From positions 1-64,000 of the forward strand of contig CAZLZR010000016.1 of assembly GCA_964564015.1 (NCBI GenBank): a stretch of 64,000 nucleotides of DNA. Direction: 5' to 3'. The notes beneath the pieces were generated by a model. It was not told where the DNA came from. It made no database searches and saw nothing but the letters and a program-made list of their open reading frames with translations. The translations under genes were made by a program, and so were the position numbers. Origin of the DNA: Acetivibrio sp964564015 (GTDB lineage Bacteria > Bacillota > Clostridia > Acetivibrionales > Acetivibrionaceae). Numbering within the stretch: the stretch's first letter is position 1; each line of letters starts with the position of its first letter. Below, in pieces: positions 52,215 through 60,534 of this stretch.

Positions 52215-54542
52215 TTATTCAACCTTTTTTACAATTCCTCTTCCTCCGTCAACACGCACCCGGTCGCCAGTCTTGAGCCTTAATGTAGCATCACGGCATC
52301 CAACAACGGCAGGAATGCCAAATTCTCTTGCTACAATAACTGCATGGGACAAGGGTGCACCTATGTCGGTTATGATAGCAGAAGCCCTCGGAAAAAGCGG
52401 TGTCCAGCCTACATTTGTAGCAACCGTTACAAGAATTTCTCCATTCATAAATTCATTTGACTTTGAAAAATCATTGAGTACACGGACAGATCCTTCTACA
52501 ATTCCAGCAGCCCCGGCATAACCTGTAATGGTTTCACTTTCTGAATTTTCGTCATAATTATTTTCTTCACCAAAGCCATAGTAATCAATCCTTCTATTCT
52601 CACATTTTGCCCATTCAAAAGGATCAAAACGCCCTCTGATTGTCGTAGGAAGTGTCGGCAAAGTCTTATATCGCTCATAATTTCTTCGCCTTTCATTAAT
52701 GTTGGATAAAGCCGATCTGTCTCCTTGCAAAAGGTTTACAGCCTCGTTAAAATATAAGAAAAAAACATCATCTCCAATTCCATTTATGCTTCCGCATTTG
52801 AGCAAAAACTCACGGAATATGCAAAACAACCTAACACCTTTACTGCGAAGTTCCTCACGGGTATACATAGACTTCGCCAAATTGCCGAGCTTTTTTTCCA
52901 GCCATTTTTCCCGTTTTGGAAACATTCGGAGGAACTCTTCCTTTGCTTTGATAAACTTTTCCTGCTGCTTCTTCCGAAGCATAGATGCACTAATCCCACT
53001 TTTACTGTATTCTTCAATCAACTTATCTATATAAGCTTCATCCTCGTAAGGATATGGCGTTGAAAGCTCCATTTCATCAGGTGAACGATGACCATACCGT
53101 CTGGAATATTCTTCCTTTGTCATCTCACCTTTTACCACCTTTTCAAGACAAACAAGGGGCTGCATACTTTCTAAAACCCTATCCCCACCGCAATTGGAAC
53201 ATAAAGCATTGGCGATCTCCTCTCCTGCCATTTTAGCGAGCTTCTCCCTCGTGTCAAACAAACCGTTTAGTGTTACAACTCCAAAGAACACAGACATAGC
53301 TTTGGCAAGGTACGGATTAGCTTCTTCGTTCCAAAGCTTCAAAAGACTTTCATTATTATTTGTACAGCGGATAGAATCAATCAATTCAAAAGCATAACGA
53401 TCTCCATTTTCAATAAAATCCTTCTTTCCCATTTTAGAGTATTTATTTTTTGGTCTTTTAAGCATTTTAAGAACTGCTTTTATAAATGACCACCTGCTTA
53501 TTGGGAAAACTGGGATTTCAACACCCTTAGGTATATTGCCTGTTACATCAGCCAAAACGCTAACAGCTTTCTGTTTTTTTATGCCAAAAGACACCATCAA
53601 TGAATAGATTACACTAAGATTTGCATAAGGGTGACCACAAATATTGTCAATAAATACAGGAAGTCCAAAAGCCTCACCAATGAATTCTGCAATAGAAAAT
53701 GTCACAGGAGTAATTACTTTAGGAAATGCTTCTCCCACATTTGTGTTTGAAAACAAAAACTCACCATTCATTGAACCGTTGACTTCATAAGTTTTATAAT
53801 TTATACGCCGTATTGTAGTAATAGGCCTTGCCTGCAAAATATGTACTTTTCCTCCTTCAATTGCCCATTCAATATCCTGGGCACACCCATACAACTTATG
53901 AATTTTTTTTGCCATATAAAACAGTGCTTTAGCATATGGTTTAAGAAGGTCACTTCCGGAATAAGCATACTTTATCCAAGAAAAGGTAAATTCCTCTGCA
54001 TTCCCATCTCCTGAAACCAACAGTTCTCCAACTCCGCGCACAAAATTACCCACCATTTTTGTACTGCTTCCCGAAATAGGATCGGCAGTAAATAGAACAC
54101 CTGCAATATCAGGTTTAACAAATTGCTGAATGACCACTGCAATTTGATTTTGAAATTCCATACCCATATTTTCACTGTAGGCTTTTACACGTTCAGCCTT
54201 TGAAGACGCTATTACCTTTTCAACCGCTTTAGGAATATCGTTTTTCGCCACATCCAATACTGTTTCAAAACCTCCGGCAAAGGAAGCTTTTTCTCCATCC
54301 TCACTCAGACCGGAAGACCGGACAGCGTAAGTCTTCTCCTGAGATAATCCTGTAATGAGCATGGATAATTCTTCACTTGCCTCCTGCCTCAATACACCAT
54401 TTTCAAATGCACAAGCTAATATTATAAAACCCTCAGGGATATTCAAAGCAGCCTTAGACATCCTTGCAAGAGATGCACCCTTACCTCCTGCAAAAGCCAT
54501 CTGTTCTGATGTAATCCGGGAAAATGAACAAATATACTTCAT
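52215..54542 (-). CDS. PEP-utilising phosphotransferase (PEP synthase / rifampicin phosphotransferase type)
   Basis: A 775-residue protein with an N-terminal PPDK ATP-binding domain (GGKGASLARMSKAALNIPEGFI ... YAVRSSGLSEDGEKASFAGGF ... LQARPITT) and a C-terminal phosphohistidine domain (ASAIITDIGAPLSHAVIVAREFGIPAVVG) with the swivelling His. This is the layout of rifampicin phosphotransferase (about 860 residues) and PEP synthase. The C-terminal PEP-binding barrel of true PEP synthase is absent, so an Rph-like antibiotic-modifying enzyme is the better guess; the real substrate is unknown. GGAGGGATATC precedes the ATG. Confidence 0.8.
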   Translation of the reverse strand: MKYICSFSRITSEQMAFAGGKGASLARMSKAALNIPEGFIILACAFENGVLRQEASEELSMLITGLSQEKTYAVRSSGLSEDGEKASFAGGFETVLDVAKNDIPKAVEKVIASSKAERVKAYSENMGMEFQNQIAVVIQQFVKPDIAGVLFTADPISGSSTKMVGNFVRGVGELLVSGDGNAEEFTFSWIKYAYSGSDLLKPYAKALFYMAKKIHKLYGCAQDIEWAIEGGKVHILQARPITTIRRINYKTYEVNGSMNGEFLFSNTNVGEAFPKVITPVTFSIAEFIGEAFGLPVFIDNICGHPYANLSVIYSLMVSFGIKKQKAVSVLADVTGNIPKGVEIPVFPISRWSFIKAVLKMLKRPKNKYSKMGKKDFIENGDRYAFELIDSIRCTNNNESLLKLWNEEANPYLAKAMSVFFGVVTLNGLFDTREKLAKMAGEEIANALCSNCGGDRVLESMQPLVCLEKVVKGEMTKEEYSRRYGHRSPDEMELSTPYPYEDEAYIDKLIEEYSKSGISASMLRKKQQEKFIKAKEEFLRMFPKREKWLEKKLGNLAKSMYTREELRSKGVRLFCIFREFLLKCGSINGIGDDVFFLYFNEAVNLLQGDRSALSNINERRRNYERYKTLPTLPTTIRGRFDPFEWAKCENRRIDYYGFGEENNYDENSESETITGYAGAAGIVEGSVRVLNDFSKSNEFMNGEILVTVATNVGWTPLFPRASAIITDIGAPLSHAVIVAREFGIPAVVGCRDATLRLKTGDRVRVDGGRGIVKKVE

Positions 54543-54759
54543 TTATGATATCCCTCCTGAATGCTAATTTCTCCTATATTTTAGCATATAGAGTATTAAT
54601 AATGCTATATCGACCAACAGAAATAGTTTAATTTTTTACAAACTCTCAATACTAATAAGAAAAAATTATTATCGATATATACTTTATCCATTTGAATCCG
54701 TAAAACCTCTTTTGTATTCGGGCAAATTTGCTTCGATTATAAATTTCTAAAAAATCCTA

Positions 54760-54790
54760 TTGACCTTGACGTAACGTAAAGGTGTATAGT
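54760..54790 (+). promoter_or_regulatory. MerR-type promoter with 19 bp spacer and dyad
   Basis: TTGACC (54760-54765) and TATAGT (54785-54790) are 19 bases apart. The spacer holds the dyad CCTTGACGTAACGTAAAGG. The over-long spacer with a central dyad is the hallmark of promoters twisted open by MerR-family activators, here most likely by the gene's own product. Confidence 0.85.
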
Positions 54791-54812
54791 TATATTGTCA
54801 GGAGGTAAAAAC

Positions 54813-55577
54813 ATGGAATACACAGTGCATAAATTAGGAAAAATTGCAGGAATCAGCACCAGAACTCTGAGATATTATGATGAGATTGGAATTCTAAAGC
54901 CGGCAAGAATCAGCTCTTCAGGATATCGTATTTATGGTAAGGCTGAAGTAGACAGATTACAGCAGATACTTTTTTATAGAGAACTGGGTGTAAGTCTGGA
55001 AAACATCAGGGAGATTGTATCTTCGCCTTCCTTTAACGCAAGTAACGCACTCAAAGGTCACCGTGAAAAACTTCTGGCAAAGCGTGAACAATTAGATTTG
55101 TTAATTGCCAATATTGACAGAACAATAGAGGCAATGGAAGGGAGAATAACTATGGCTGACAAAGAGAAGTTTGAAGGCTTTAAGCAAAAGCTGATTGACG
55201 ACAACGAGAAAAAATACGGCAAAGAAATTCGCGAAAAATATGGAAATGAACAGGTTGACAAATCCAATAATAAAATTAAAGGAATGACTTCCGAGCAATA
55301 TGCAGAGGTAGAAAAATTATCTGCAGAAGTACTCTCAACCCTGAATGAAGCATATAAAACAGGAGATCCTTCAAGTGAACTGGCTCAAAAAGCTGCTGAT
55401 TTGCACCGCCAATGGCTATGCTACTTCTGGGATAGCTACAGTAAGGAAGCACACGCAGGAGTTGCTCAGATGTATGTCGATGATGAAAGATTCACAGCCT
55501 ACTATGATAAGGAGCAACCTGGTACTGCACAATTTTTAAGGGACGCGATTCTCATCTACACAGGTATGAGAGGGTAG
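54813..55577 (+). CDS. MerR/TipAL-family regulator with TipAS drug-binding domain
   Basis: A 254-residue protein: an N-terminal MerR helix-turn-helix (HKLGKIAGISTRTLRYYDEIGILKPARI), a dimerisation coiled coil (about 80-115) and a C-terminal TipAS domain (EKLSAEVLSTLNEAYKTGDP ... MYVDDERFTAYYD) that binds thiopeptide or other hydrophobic drugs in known members. The ATG at 54813 follows AGGAGG. It is divergent from the PEP-utilising enzyme and may control it. Confidence 0.92.
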   Translation: MEYTVHKLGKIAGISTRTLRYYDEIGILKPARISSSGYRIYGKAEVDRLQQILFYRELGVSLENIREIVSSPSFNASNALKGHREKLLAKREQLDLLIANIDRTIEAMEGRITMADKEKFEGFKQKLIDDNEKKYGKEIREKYGNEQVDKSNNKIKGMTSEQYAEVEKLSAEVLSTLNEAYKTGDPSSELAQKAADLHRQWLCYFWDSYSKEAHAGVAQMYVDDERFTAYYDKEQPGTAQFLRDAILIYTGMRG

Positions 55578-55590
55578 TCACTAACTACCA

Positions 55591-55622
55591 GGGGCGGTTG
55601 ATATAAATCAACCGCTCTTTTA
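55591..55622 (+). terminator. terminator of the MerR gene
   Basis: GCGGTTGAT-ATAA-ATCAACCGC followed by TCTTTT. Confidence 0.88.
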
Positions 55623-55627
55623 ATGCT

Positions 55628-56251
55628 TCATTTATTCACAGTCTCATTCAAAGTCATACTTCTATAAGTATAAGGTCGGAGCATATTGATTATAGCATCA
55701 ATACTCCCAATGTTCTGCCCAATCCAAAGATTTTCCAAACCCGGTTCAATTATAACCGGCATTCTATCATGAACAGGTGCCGTAGTTTGGTTGGCTGCAG
55801 TTGTTATGATGGCATAGCCTGTGTACTGCGTGCCGTTATTGTCTTTAAAAACATTGTATATACCCGCCATAAAAAATATTTTTGATTCGCTTACCGAAAT
55901 TTCAAATTTCGTTTTCTTTTTTACACCTTCCTCCTGCTTCCATTCGTAGTAAGCATTTGCAGGAATCAGGCAACGCCTTTGGTAAAGAGAACTTTGAAAC
56001 ATACGTTTCTCATTAATTGTCTCTGCTCTGGCATTTATAATCGGCCTTCCGGAATATTGTCCATAGCTCCATTTCATAGGAGCCAGGATACGTTTGTCCC
56101 CCTGTCGGTAAATAACCGGTGCAATATTTGTGGGAAACACCTCACCGTTAGCAATATTTTCTGAGGTTTTGTACTTCTCCGACACCTCATCTATGATAGA
56201 CTTTATTTCATCGTACTCTCGCTCTGTAAAAACAGCATATCTTCCGCACAT
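55628..56251 (-). CDS. SRAP/YedK-HMCES family abasic-site protein
   Basis: A 207-residue SRAP protein. Met is followed by the catalytic Cys2 (MCGRYAVF), and PTNIAPVI, MKWSYGQ, NARAETI, RCLIPANAYYEW and HDRMPVI are the family motifs. SRAP proteins cross-link to abasic sites in single-stranded DNA to protect them. The ATG at 56251 is required for Cys2 and has GAGGTGA upstream. It lies beside the SOS-regulated dinB cassette. Confidence 0.93.
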   Translation of the reverse strand: MCGRYAVFTEREYDEIKSIIDEVSEKYKTSENIANGEVFPTNIAPVIYRQGDKRILAPMKWSYGQYSGRPIINARAETINEKRMFQSSLYQRRCLIPANAYYEWKQEEGVKKKTKFEISVSESKIFFMAGIYNVFKDNNGTQYTGYAIITTAANQTTAPVHDRMPVIIEPGLENLWIGQNIGSIDAIINMLRPYTYRSMTLNETVNK

Positions 56252-56380
56252 GTAAATCACCTCTGTAATTATACTGAACACGATAAAGATTCTACATCGC
56301 GCTTCAATTTCCTTGATTTATTATCGTGAAAATTCAATTTGTCCTTGTAAAATCATTTTCACGATTTATATATTTTACCA

Positions 56381-56617
56381 CTACACCAGTTCAATAAACC
56401 ATTTATTCTCATGATTGCGATAAAGATAGGCTTTTTTTCCATCAACAAAACATGAATAACGATCACCTTGAATTCCAATTTTCAAAGATGCCCCTTTTAC
56501 AGGTTTACCGGGCTTATCTACACTATAGACCTTATCACTGTCAATTCTGATTCTTAAAGGGATAATTTCCCCCTCCAAATTATAATGTGCTATTACTTCT
56601 ACACTTGGTTTATTCAC
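56381..56617 (-). CDS. small protein in the dinB operon
   Basis: A 78-residue beta-rich protein (VEVIAHYNLEGEIIPLRIRI ... YRNHENKWFIELV) that begins 12 bases after dinB with its own GAGGTG and a GTG start. Similar small genes are often found behind Y-family polymerases in clostridia. Function unknown, but the coupling suggests a role in the DNA-damage response. Confidence 0.7.
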   Translation of the reverse strand: MNKPSVEVIAHYNLEGEIIPLRIRIDSDKVYSVDKPGKPVKGASLKIGIQGDRYSCFVDGKKAYLYRNHENKWFIELV

Positions 56618-56629
56618 AAAAGAACACCT

Positions 56630-57871
56630 CTACTTAAAATATGATACCGGAAAGATTACATTTTCCTCGATCGGGTTAGCATTCAAGGCTTTATCTTTAA
56701 GTAATAATGCTCTTTGTATAGAATAGTGCCCAAACCTTTTGCGGATTTCATCTATACTGTATTCCAACTGTTCCTCCTTTAATTTTTGCCTTTCATCGTA
56801 AAAAAAGCTCAACTGCGTATATGTATCTGCTGTCACAAGATCTGTTGCTCTAACCCCGATACTTCTGATAGGTTTTTCCCAGCTCCAGTTATTTAAAAAT
56901 ATTTTAAAAGCCTTATCAGCAATATCTCTGGTGACACAACTACACTCAGTTAACTTTGCTTGCCTTTCAATGCTGTTCAGTTCATTATCCCTCACATATA
57001 TCTGAATAGTATTTCCCTTGAAGTTGTGCTTTCTGAGGCGTTCGGACACACTTTCCGAAAGCACATAAAGAAGTAGTTTTACATCCTCATTATTTACCAG
57101 ATCTCTAGGTGTTGTCATGCTGTTGCCAATACCTTTAATTGTACTTTGATGATCGGTTTTCGTAACGGGTATTGTGTCAAGTCCATTGGCAAAAAGCCAT
57201 AGAGTTTCTCCCCATTTTCCAAGAATTTTTTTTAGAAAACTCAGATTCAGGTTTGCAAGATCACCTATTGTATATATCCCAATGTTTATTAATTTTTTGG
57301 CGGTCGATCTCCCCACGTAAAGCAAATCTGAAACCGGAAGCGGCCACACCTTCTGCTTGAAGTCTTTTTGAGTAATAATAGTAGTTGCATCCGGCTTTTT
57401 CATATCGCTGCCAAGCTTTGCAAATATCTTATTGTATGATACTCCGATACTCGCAGTGATACCCAATTCTTCTTTCAGCCTGTGTCTGATTTCATCAGCA
57501 ATATCCTTCCCGGTTCCAAAAAGCTTGGAGGATTCGGTAACATCCAGCCAGCACTCATCAATTCCAAAAGACTCTATCAGATCAGTATAGCAGCTGTAAA
57601 TTCTTCTTGCCTCTTTACTGAAATAAAGGTAGGTCTTGTAGTCAGGTCTCATGACAATTAAATCGGGGCATTTCTGCCTTGCCTGCCAGATTGCTTCCCC
57701 CGTTTTAACACCATACTCTTTTGCAATTAAATTCTTTGTTAAAATAATTCCATGCCGCTGCTCAACAGATCCCCCAACCGCTACGGGTTTATCTCTTATT
57801 TCAGGATTTTTCATACATTCAACACTGGCATAGAAGCTGTTTAGATCTGAATGTAGTATAATTTTTTCCAT
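56630..57871 (-). CDS. dinB: DNA polymerase IV (Y-family)
   Basis: A 413-residue error-prone polymerase. The catalytic HSDLNSFYASVE, the second active-site segment IDECWLDVTESSKLFG, GVSYNKIFAKLGSDMKKPD and a C-terminal little-finger domain are present. It is preceded by a LexA box at 57900 and should be induced by DNA damage. AGGTGATGTT precedes the ATG. Confidence 0.95.
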   Translation of the reverse strand: MEKIILHSDLNSFYASVECMKNPEIRDKPVAVGGSVEQRHGIILTKNLIAKEYGVKTGEAIWQARQKCPDLIVMRPDYKTYLYFSKEARRIYSCYTDLIESFGIDECWLDVTESSKLFGTGKDIADEIRHRLKEELGITASIGVSYNKIFAKLGSDMKKPDATTIITQKDFKQKVWPLPVSDLLYVGRSTAKKLINIGIYTIGDLANLNLSFLKKILGKWGETLWLFANGLDTIPVTKTDHQSTIKGIGNSMTTPRDLVNNEDVKLLLYVLSESVSERLRKHNFKGNTIQIYVRDNELNSIERQAKLTECSCVTRDIADKAFKIFLNNWSWEKPIRSIGVRATDLVTADTYTQLSFFYDERQKLKEEQLEYSIDEIRKRFGHYSIQRALLLKDKALNANPIEENVIFPVSYFK

Positions 57872-57899
57872 AACATCACCTGCTATATATAGAATAGCA

Positions 57900-57913
57900 C
57901 GAACACATGTTCG
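57900..57913. promoter_or_regulatory. LexA (SOS) box upstream of dinB
   Basis: CGAACACATGTTCG is a perfect dyad and matches the Firmicute LexA consensus CGAAC-N4-GTTCG. It lies 29 bases before the dinB start. Confidence 0.9.
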
Positions 57914-57997
57914 CAGTCAAGGTTAATTGTTAATATTATGAACAGAAAACTTAACTTCTATGTGATTTTATGTATATGGTTTAGAGGTGATACCTAT

Positions 57998-58202
57998 TGT
58001 TTTAGTGTCAACCGCCTCCATTACATGACCTTCGCAAAAAAGCAGTAGGCCTTGACTTGATAATTCTTCGCCGCGTCTATGGGACCTCCTGTCCCAAGAC
58101 GCTAAAAATGCCATCCTTGGCATTTTTGCTTCAGATTATCAAGCCTTCGGCTACTGCTTTTAATGCTCAGGTCAAGCAATTGCGTCGTTTGACACTAAAA
58201 CA
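57998..58202. repeat. 205 bp structured inverted-repeat element (four-stem, cloverleaf-like)
   Basis: The outer 14 bp arms are perfect (TGTTTTAGTGTCAA and its complement). Inside, AAAAGCAGTAG (58037) pairs with 58151-58161, CTTGATAAT (58056) with 58135-58143, GCGTCT..TGGGAC with GTCCCA..AGACGC (58073-58102), and AAAAATGCCA with TGGCATTTTT (58104-58127). There is no ORF. It may be a transposon-like non-autonomous element or a structured RNA. It sits between dinB and the dockerin gene. Confidence 0.8.
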
Positions 58203-58302
58203 GGGTTAGAACTTAATTTGGTTTGTTTTAGAACCGAATTTGTTGTTATAAGCTTCCCTACAAGAAAAATAAAACAACTATAATTTCCTTAACATCAAGA
58301 AA

Positions 58303-58323
58303 AAAGCCGGCATCGCCGGCTTA
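58303..58323 (-). terminator. terminator of the dockerin-protease gene
   Basis: AAGCCGGC-GAT-GCCGGCTT followed by T6 on the minus strand. Confidence 0.9.
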
Positions 58324-58340
58324 AACTATCTGATAACTGT

Positions 58341-59195
58341 TTATATTCCATCTTTCTTCATAGCCTCAACTATTTTGCAATGATTTATCAGATCCTGATC
58401 TGATTTAACCTCGCTGGTATAATTTAGTCCATATGGCCAAAAGTGCGTATTGTCTCCATTTATTACCGCACTGTTGTTTCCTGTAATTGCTCTGATCTCA
58501 GCTGTTCCATTTGCACCGGTATACACTTTGTTGACTATTAACGACCCCCATTTGCCGGACGTTCCCACTCCAACAGTATGGGCAATTTCATGCATGGCAG
58601 TGATATGATTCATGTAACTGCGGTTTGAACCAAATCTTATGGTACCGTTTATGTTTCCATCAGCAGTTGAAACTGAAGGTTCATAAACTATTTTAAGGTT
58701 TTTTGTAATTGTTGTGTACTCGTTATAAAATGATACTGCCTTATCCATTGCAGCCTTTATTTTTTCGTAGGCATCTTTCTGATCATCTGTTGGATTTGAA
58801 ACCATTTCGAGTGTGTATGTAACATTTCCTTTCTTAGGCGTTGAGGTCGGCACAGGAGTTACTACAGGTGTATCCTCTGCCGGGAATTTAGTAATAATTC
58901 CTAACAAGAAGCTTTTCATAAGTGCAAAGTCAATTGAATTAAAGCTTCTGTCGGCATTAACATCACTGATTACCATACCGTTTGGGACAGGGAACTCAGA
59001 GATGTTTCCCAACAAATAACTTTTCATCAACGCAAAATCAATTGAATCCACACGACCGCTGCCATTTACATCCCCATATATAACATTCGCTGAGTAAACA
59101 AACGGTGTAAAAGATATCAGCAAAGCTGCTATGAATAGGAATATTAAAATTCTTACTACACTTGTGCTTTTTGAAAACAAACCGGAATCACCCAT
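58341..59195 (-). CDS. dockerin protein with putative zinc metalloprotease domain
   Basis: A secreted 284-residue protein. An N-terminal signal/anchor helix (17-35) is followed directly by a type I dockerin with two repeats (GDVNGSGRVDSIDFALMKSY and SDVNADRSFNSIDFALMKSF), a Pro/Thr linker and a C-terminal domain with HEIAHTVGVG, an HExxHxxG zinc-protease motif. A dockerin placed before the catalytic domain is less usual. The protein could be a cellulosome-attached peptidase or a degenerate binding domain; activity is not shown. Confidence 0.8.
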   Translation of the reverse strand: MGDSGLFSKSTSVVRILIFLFIAALLISFTPFVYSANVIYGDVNGSGRVDSIDFALMKSYLLGNISEFPVPNGMVISDVNADRSFNSIDFALMKSFLLGIITKFPAEDTPVVTPVPTSTPKKGNVTYTLEMVSNPTDDQKDAYEKIKAAMDKAVSFYNEYTTITKNLKIVYEPSVSTADGNINGTIRFGSNRSYMNHITAMHEIAHTVGVGTSGKWGSLIVNKVYTGANGTAEIRAITGNNSAVINGDNTHFWPYGLNYTSEVKSDQDLINHCKIVEAMKKDGI

Positions 59196-59283
59196 AATTT
59201 TTCACCACTCCCCCCAAAAATTTTTTATCGTTATAAATGCGTGCTACCCTTGAATTTTAAGGGTCGTAAATGCAAGCATTCAA

Positions 59284-60135
59284 TCACTGTGCTCCCATCC
59301 CTTCAATATCAACAACTACTACTTCAGGCGGGTTAAATATACGCGGTAATCGGGGATTAAAAGAAACTCCACGACTAACAATATGAGTTAACGAATCGTG
59401 CCTGTATTCCCCTCCTGCATATTCAGGAAACCAACCTTGATTAGGAGAAAATACCCCATTCAAAATAAACGGAATTCTGGCCTGTCCTCCATGTGAGTGT
59501 CCTGACAACACCAAATCAAAACTGTAGTTCTTATACACTTCTATAAGTTCAGGACGATGGGCCAATAGTATCTTAAAACCGGACTTATCTGTCAACTCCA
59601 AAAAGTTATTATCCATTTCTCTTTTAAGGTCAAAGCCTGTTTTTTCATACCTGGCAACATCCGGATCATCTATTCCCCCAACAATAATTTCCATATTTTT
59701 AACTCTGACTTCCCTGTATTCGTTTTCAAGAATAATTACACCATACTTTCCAATTGTATCTTTAATGTTCTTAATATCTCTTGACCAAAATTCATGATTC
59801 CCAGTAACATAGTAGATAGGAGCAAAACCTCTCAAGCCTTCCAGAAATTGTTCAGTGCCCTCGATCGGAACCTCATCGTCTGCAATATCTCCTGCAAGAG
59901 CTATAATATCGGGGTTTTGTTTTTTAATTAACGAAACAATCCTGTTCTGTCCTTTACCGTAAATATGGCTGTGAAGATCAGCTATCAGAACTATCCTTAT
60001 ACTCTCACCAGCCTTAAGTTTATCTGATGTTATTATGTATTTTTTCACAACTAAACCATTGTAAAAAGCACAGATTAAAAGTACGATAGACACTACAATC
60101 AAGCTTATTCCTAAATATTTCTTTTTACCGTTCAA
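59284..60135 (-). CDS. membrane-anchored metallophosphoesterase
   Basis: A 283-residue calcineurin-like phosphoesterase (YkuE/YaeI type): an N-terminal helix (LGISLIVVSIVLLICAFYN), then IADLHSHIYG, ALAGDIADDEV, YVTGNHEFWS, and SGHSHGGQARIPF. Substrates of relatives include UDP-diacylglucosamine-like lipids, but this is not certain. The start is TTG with AAGGAGAG upstream. Confidence 0.9.
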   Translation of the reverse strand: MNGKKKYLGISLIVVSIVLLICAFYNGLVVKKYIITSDKLKAGESIRIVLIADLHSHIYGKGQNRIVSLIKKQNPDIIALAGDIADDEVPIEGTEQFLEGLRGFAPIYYVTGNHEFWSRDIKNIKDTIGKYGVIILENEYREVRVKNMEIIVGGIDDPDVARYEKTGFDLKREMDNNFLELTDKSGFKILLAHRPELIEVYKNYSFDLVLSGHSHGGQARIPFILNGVFSPNQGWFPEYAGGEYRHDSLTHIVSRGVSFNPRLPRIFNPPEVVVVDIEGMGAQ

Positions 60136-60161
60136 AACTACTCTCCTTAAAAAAATTCAAT

Positions 60162-60416
60162 GTGATGGATTTTTACCGTTCACGTGCAATTAGTACAAGT
60201 TTCAATATGATACTATCATATTCCAATATTTTTGTTAATAGGAATGTTCTTGAACTTATTATAGAGGTTTCAATGAATCTAAAGAAAGCCGGCGCCATTC
60301 TTAAGATAAAATTTTTAGATATGTTGCTGTCTATACCTTCTGTTTGGAATAAGTTCGACAGCAAGATGAGTGAGGATATGATAAAAACTTGTAGGCAGGT
60401 TATAAATAAGGATTAA
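60162..60416 (+). CDS. possible small ORF
   Basis: An 84-residue frame without a convincing ribosome site at its first ATG; an internal ATG (MNLKKAGAIL) is better placed. No family is seen. It is immediately followed by a family-2 repeat. It may be noise or a gene remnant. Confidence 0.2.
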   Translation: MMDFYRSRAISTSFNMILSYSNIFVNRNVLELIIEVSMNLKKAGAILKIKFLDMLLSIPSVWNKFDSKMSEDMIKTCRQVINKD

Positions 60417-60426
60417 TAAAAACTTT

Positions 60427-60498
60427 AGGAATGCTGAAAATATAACTTCGGATATATTTTAACATGAAAAATCCGAAGTTATATTTCAACTATTCCTT
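60427..60498. repeat. intergenic inverted-repeat element, family 2, copy 2
   Basis: GGAATGCTGAAAATATAACTTCGGAT pairs with ATCCGAAGTTATATTTCAACTATTCC around a short centre. The arms match those of the copy at 5416-5520. Confidence 0.8.
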
Positions 60499-60534
60499 AC
60501 TTGTATTTGCCTATTGAATCTTAGAGCAGTTTAA

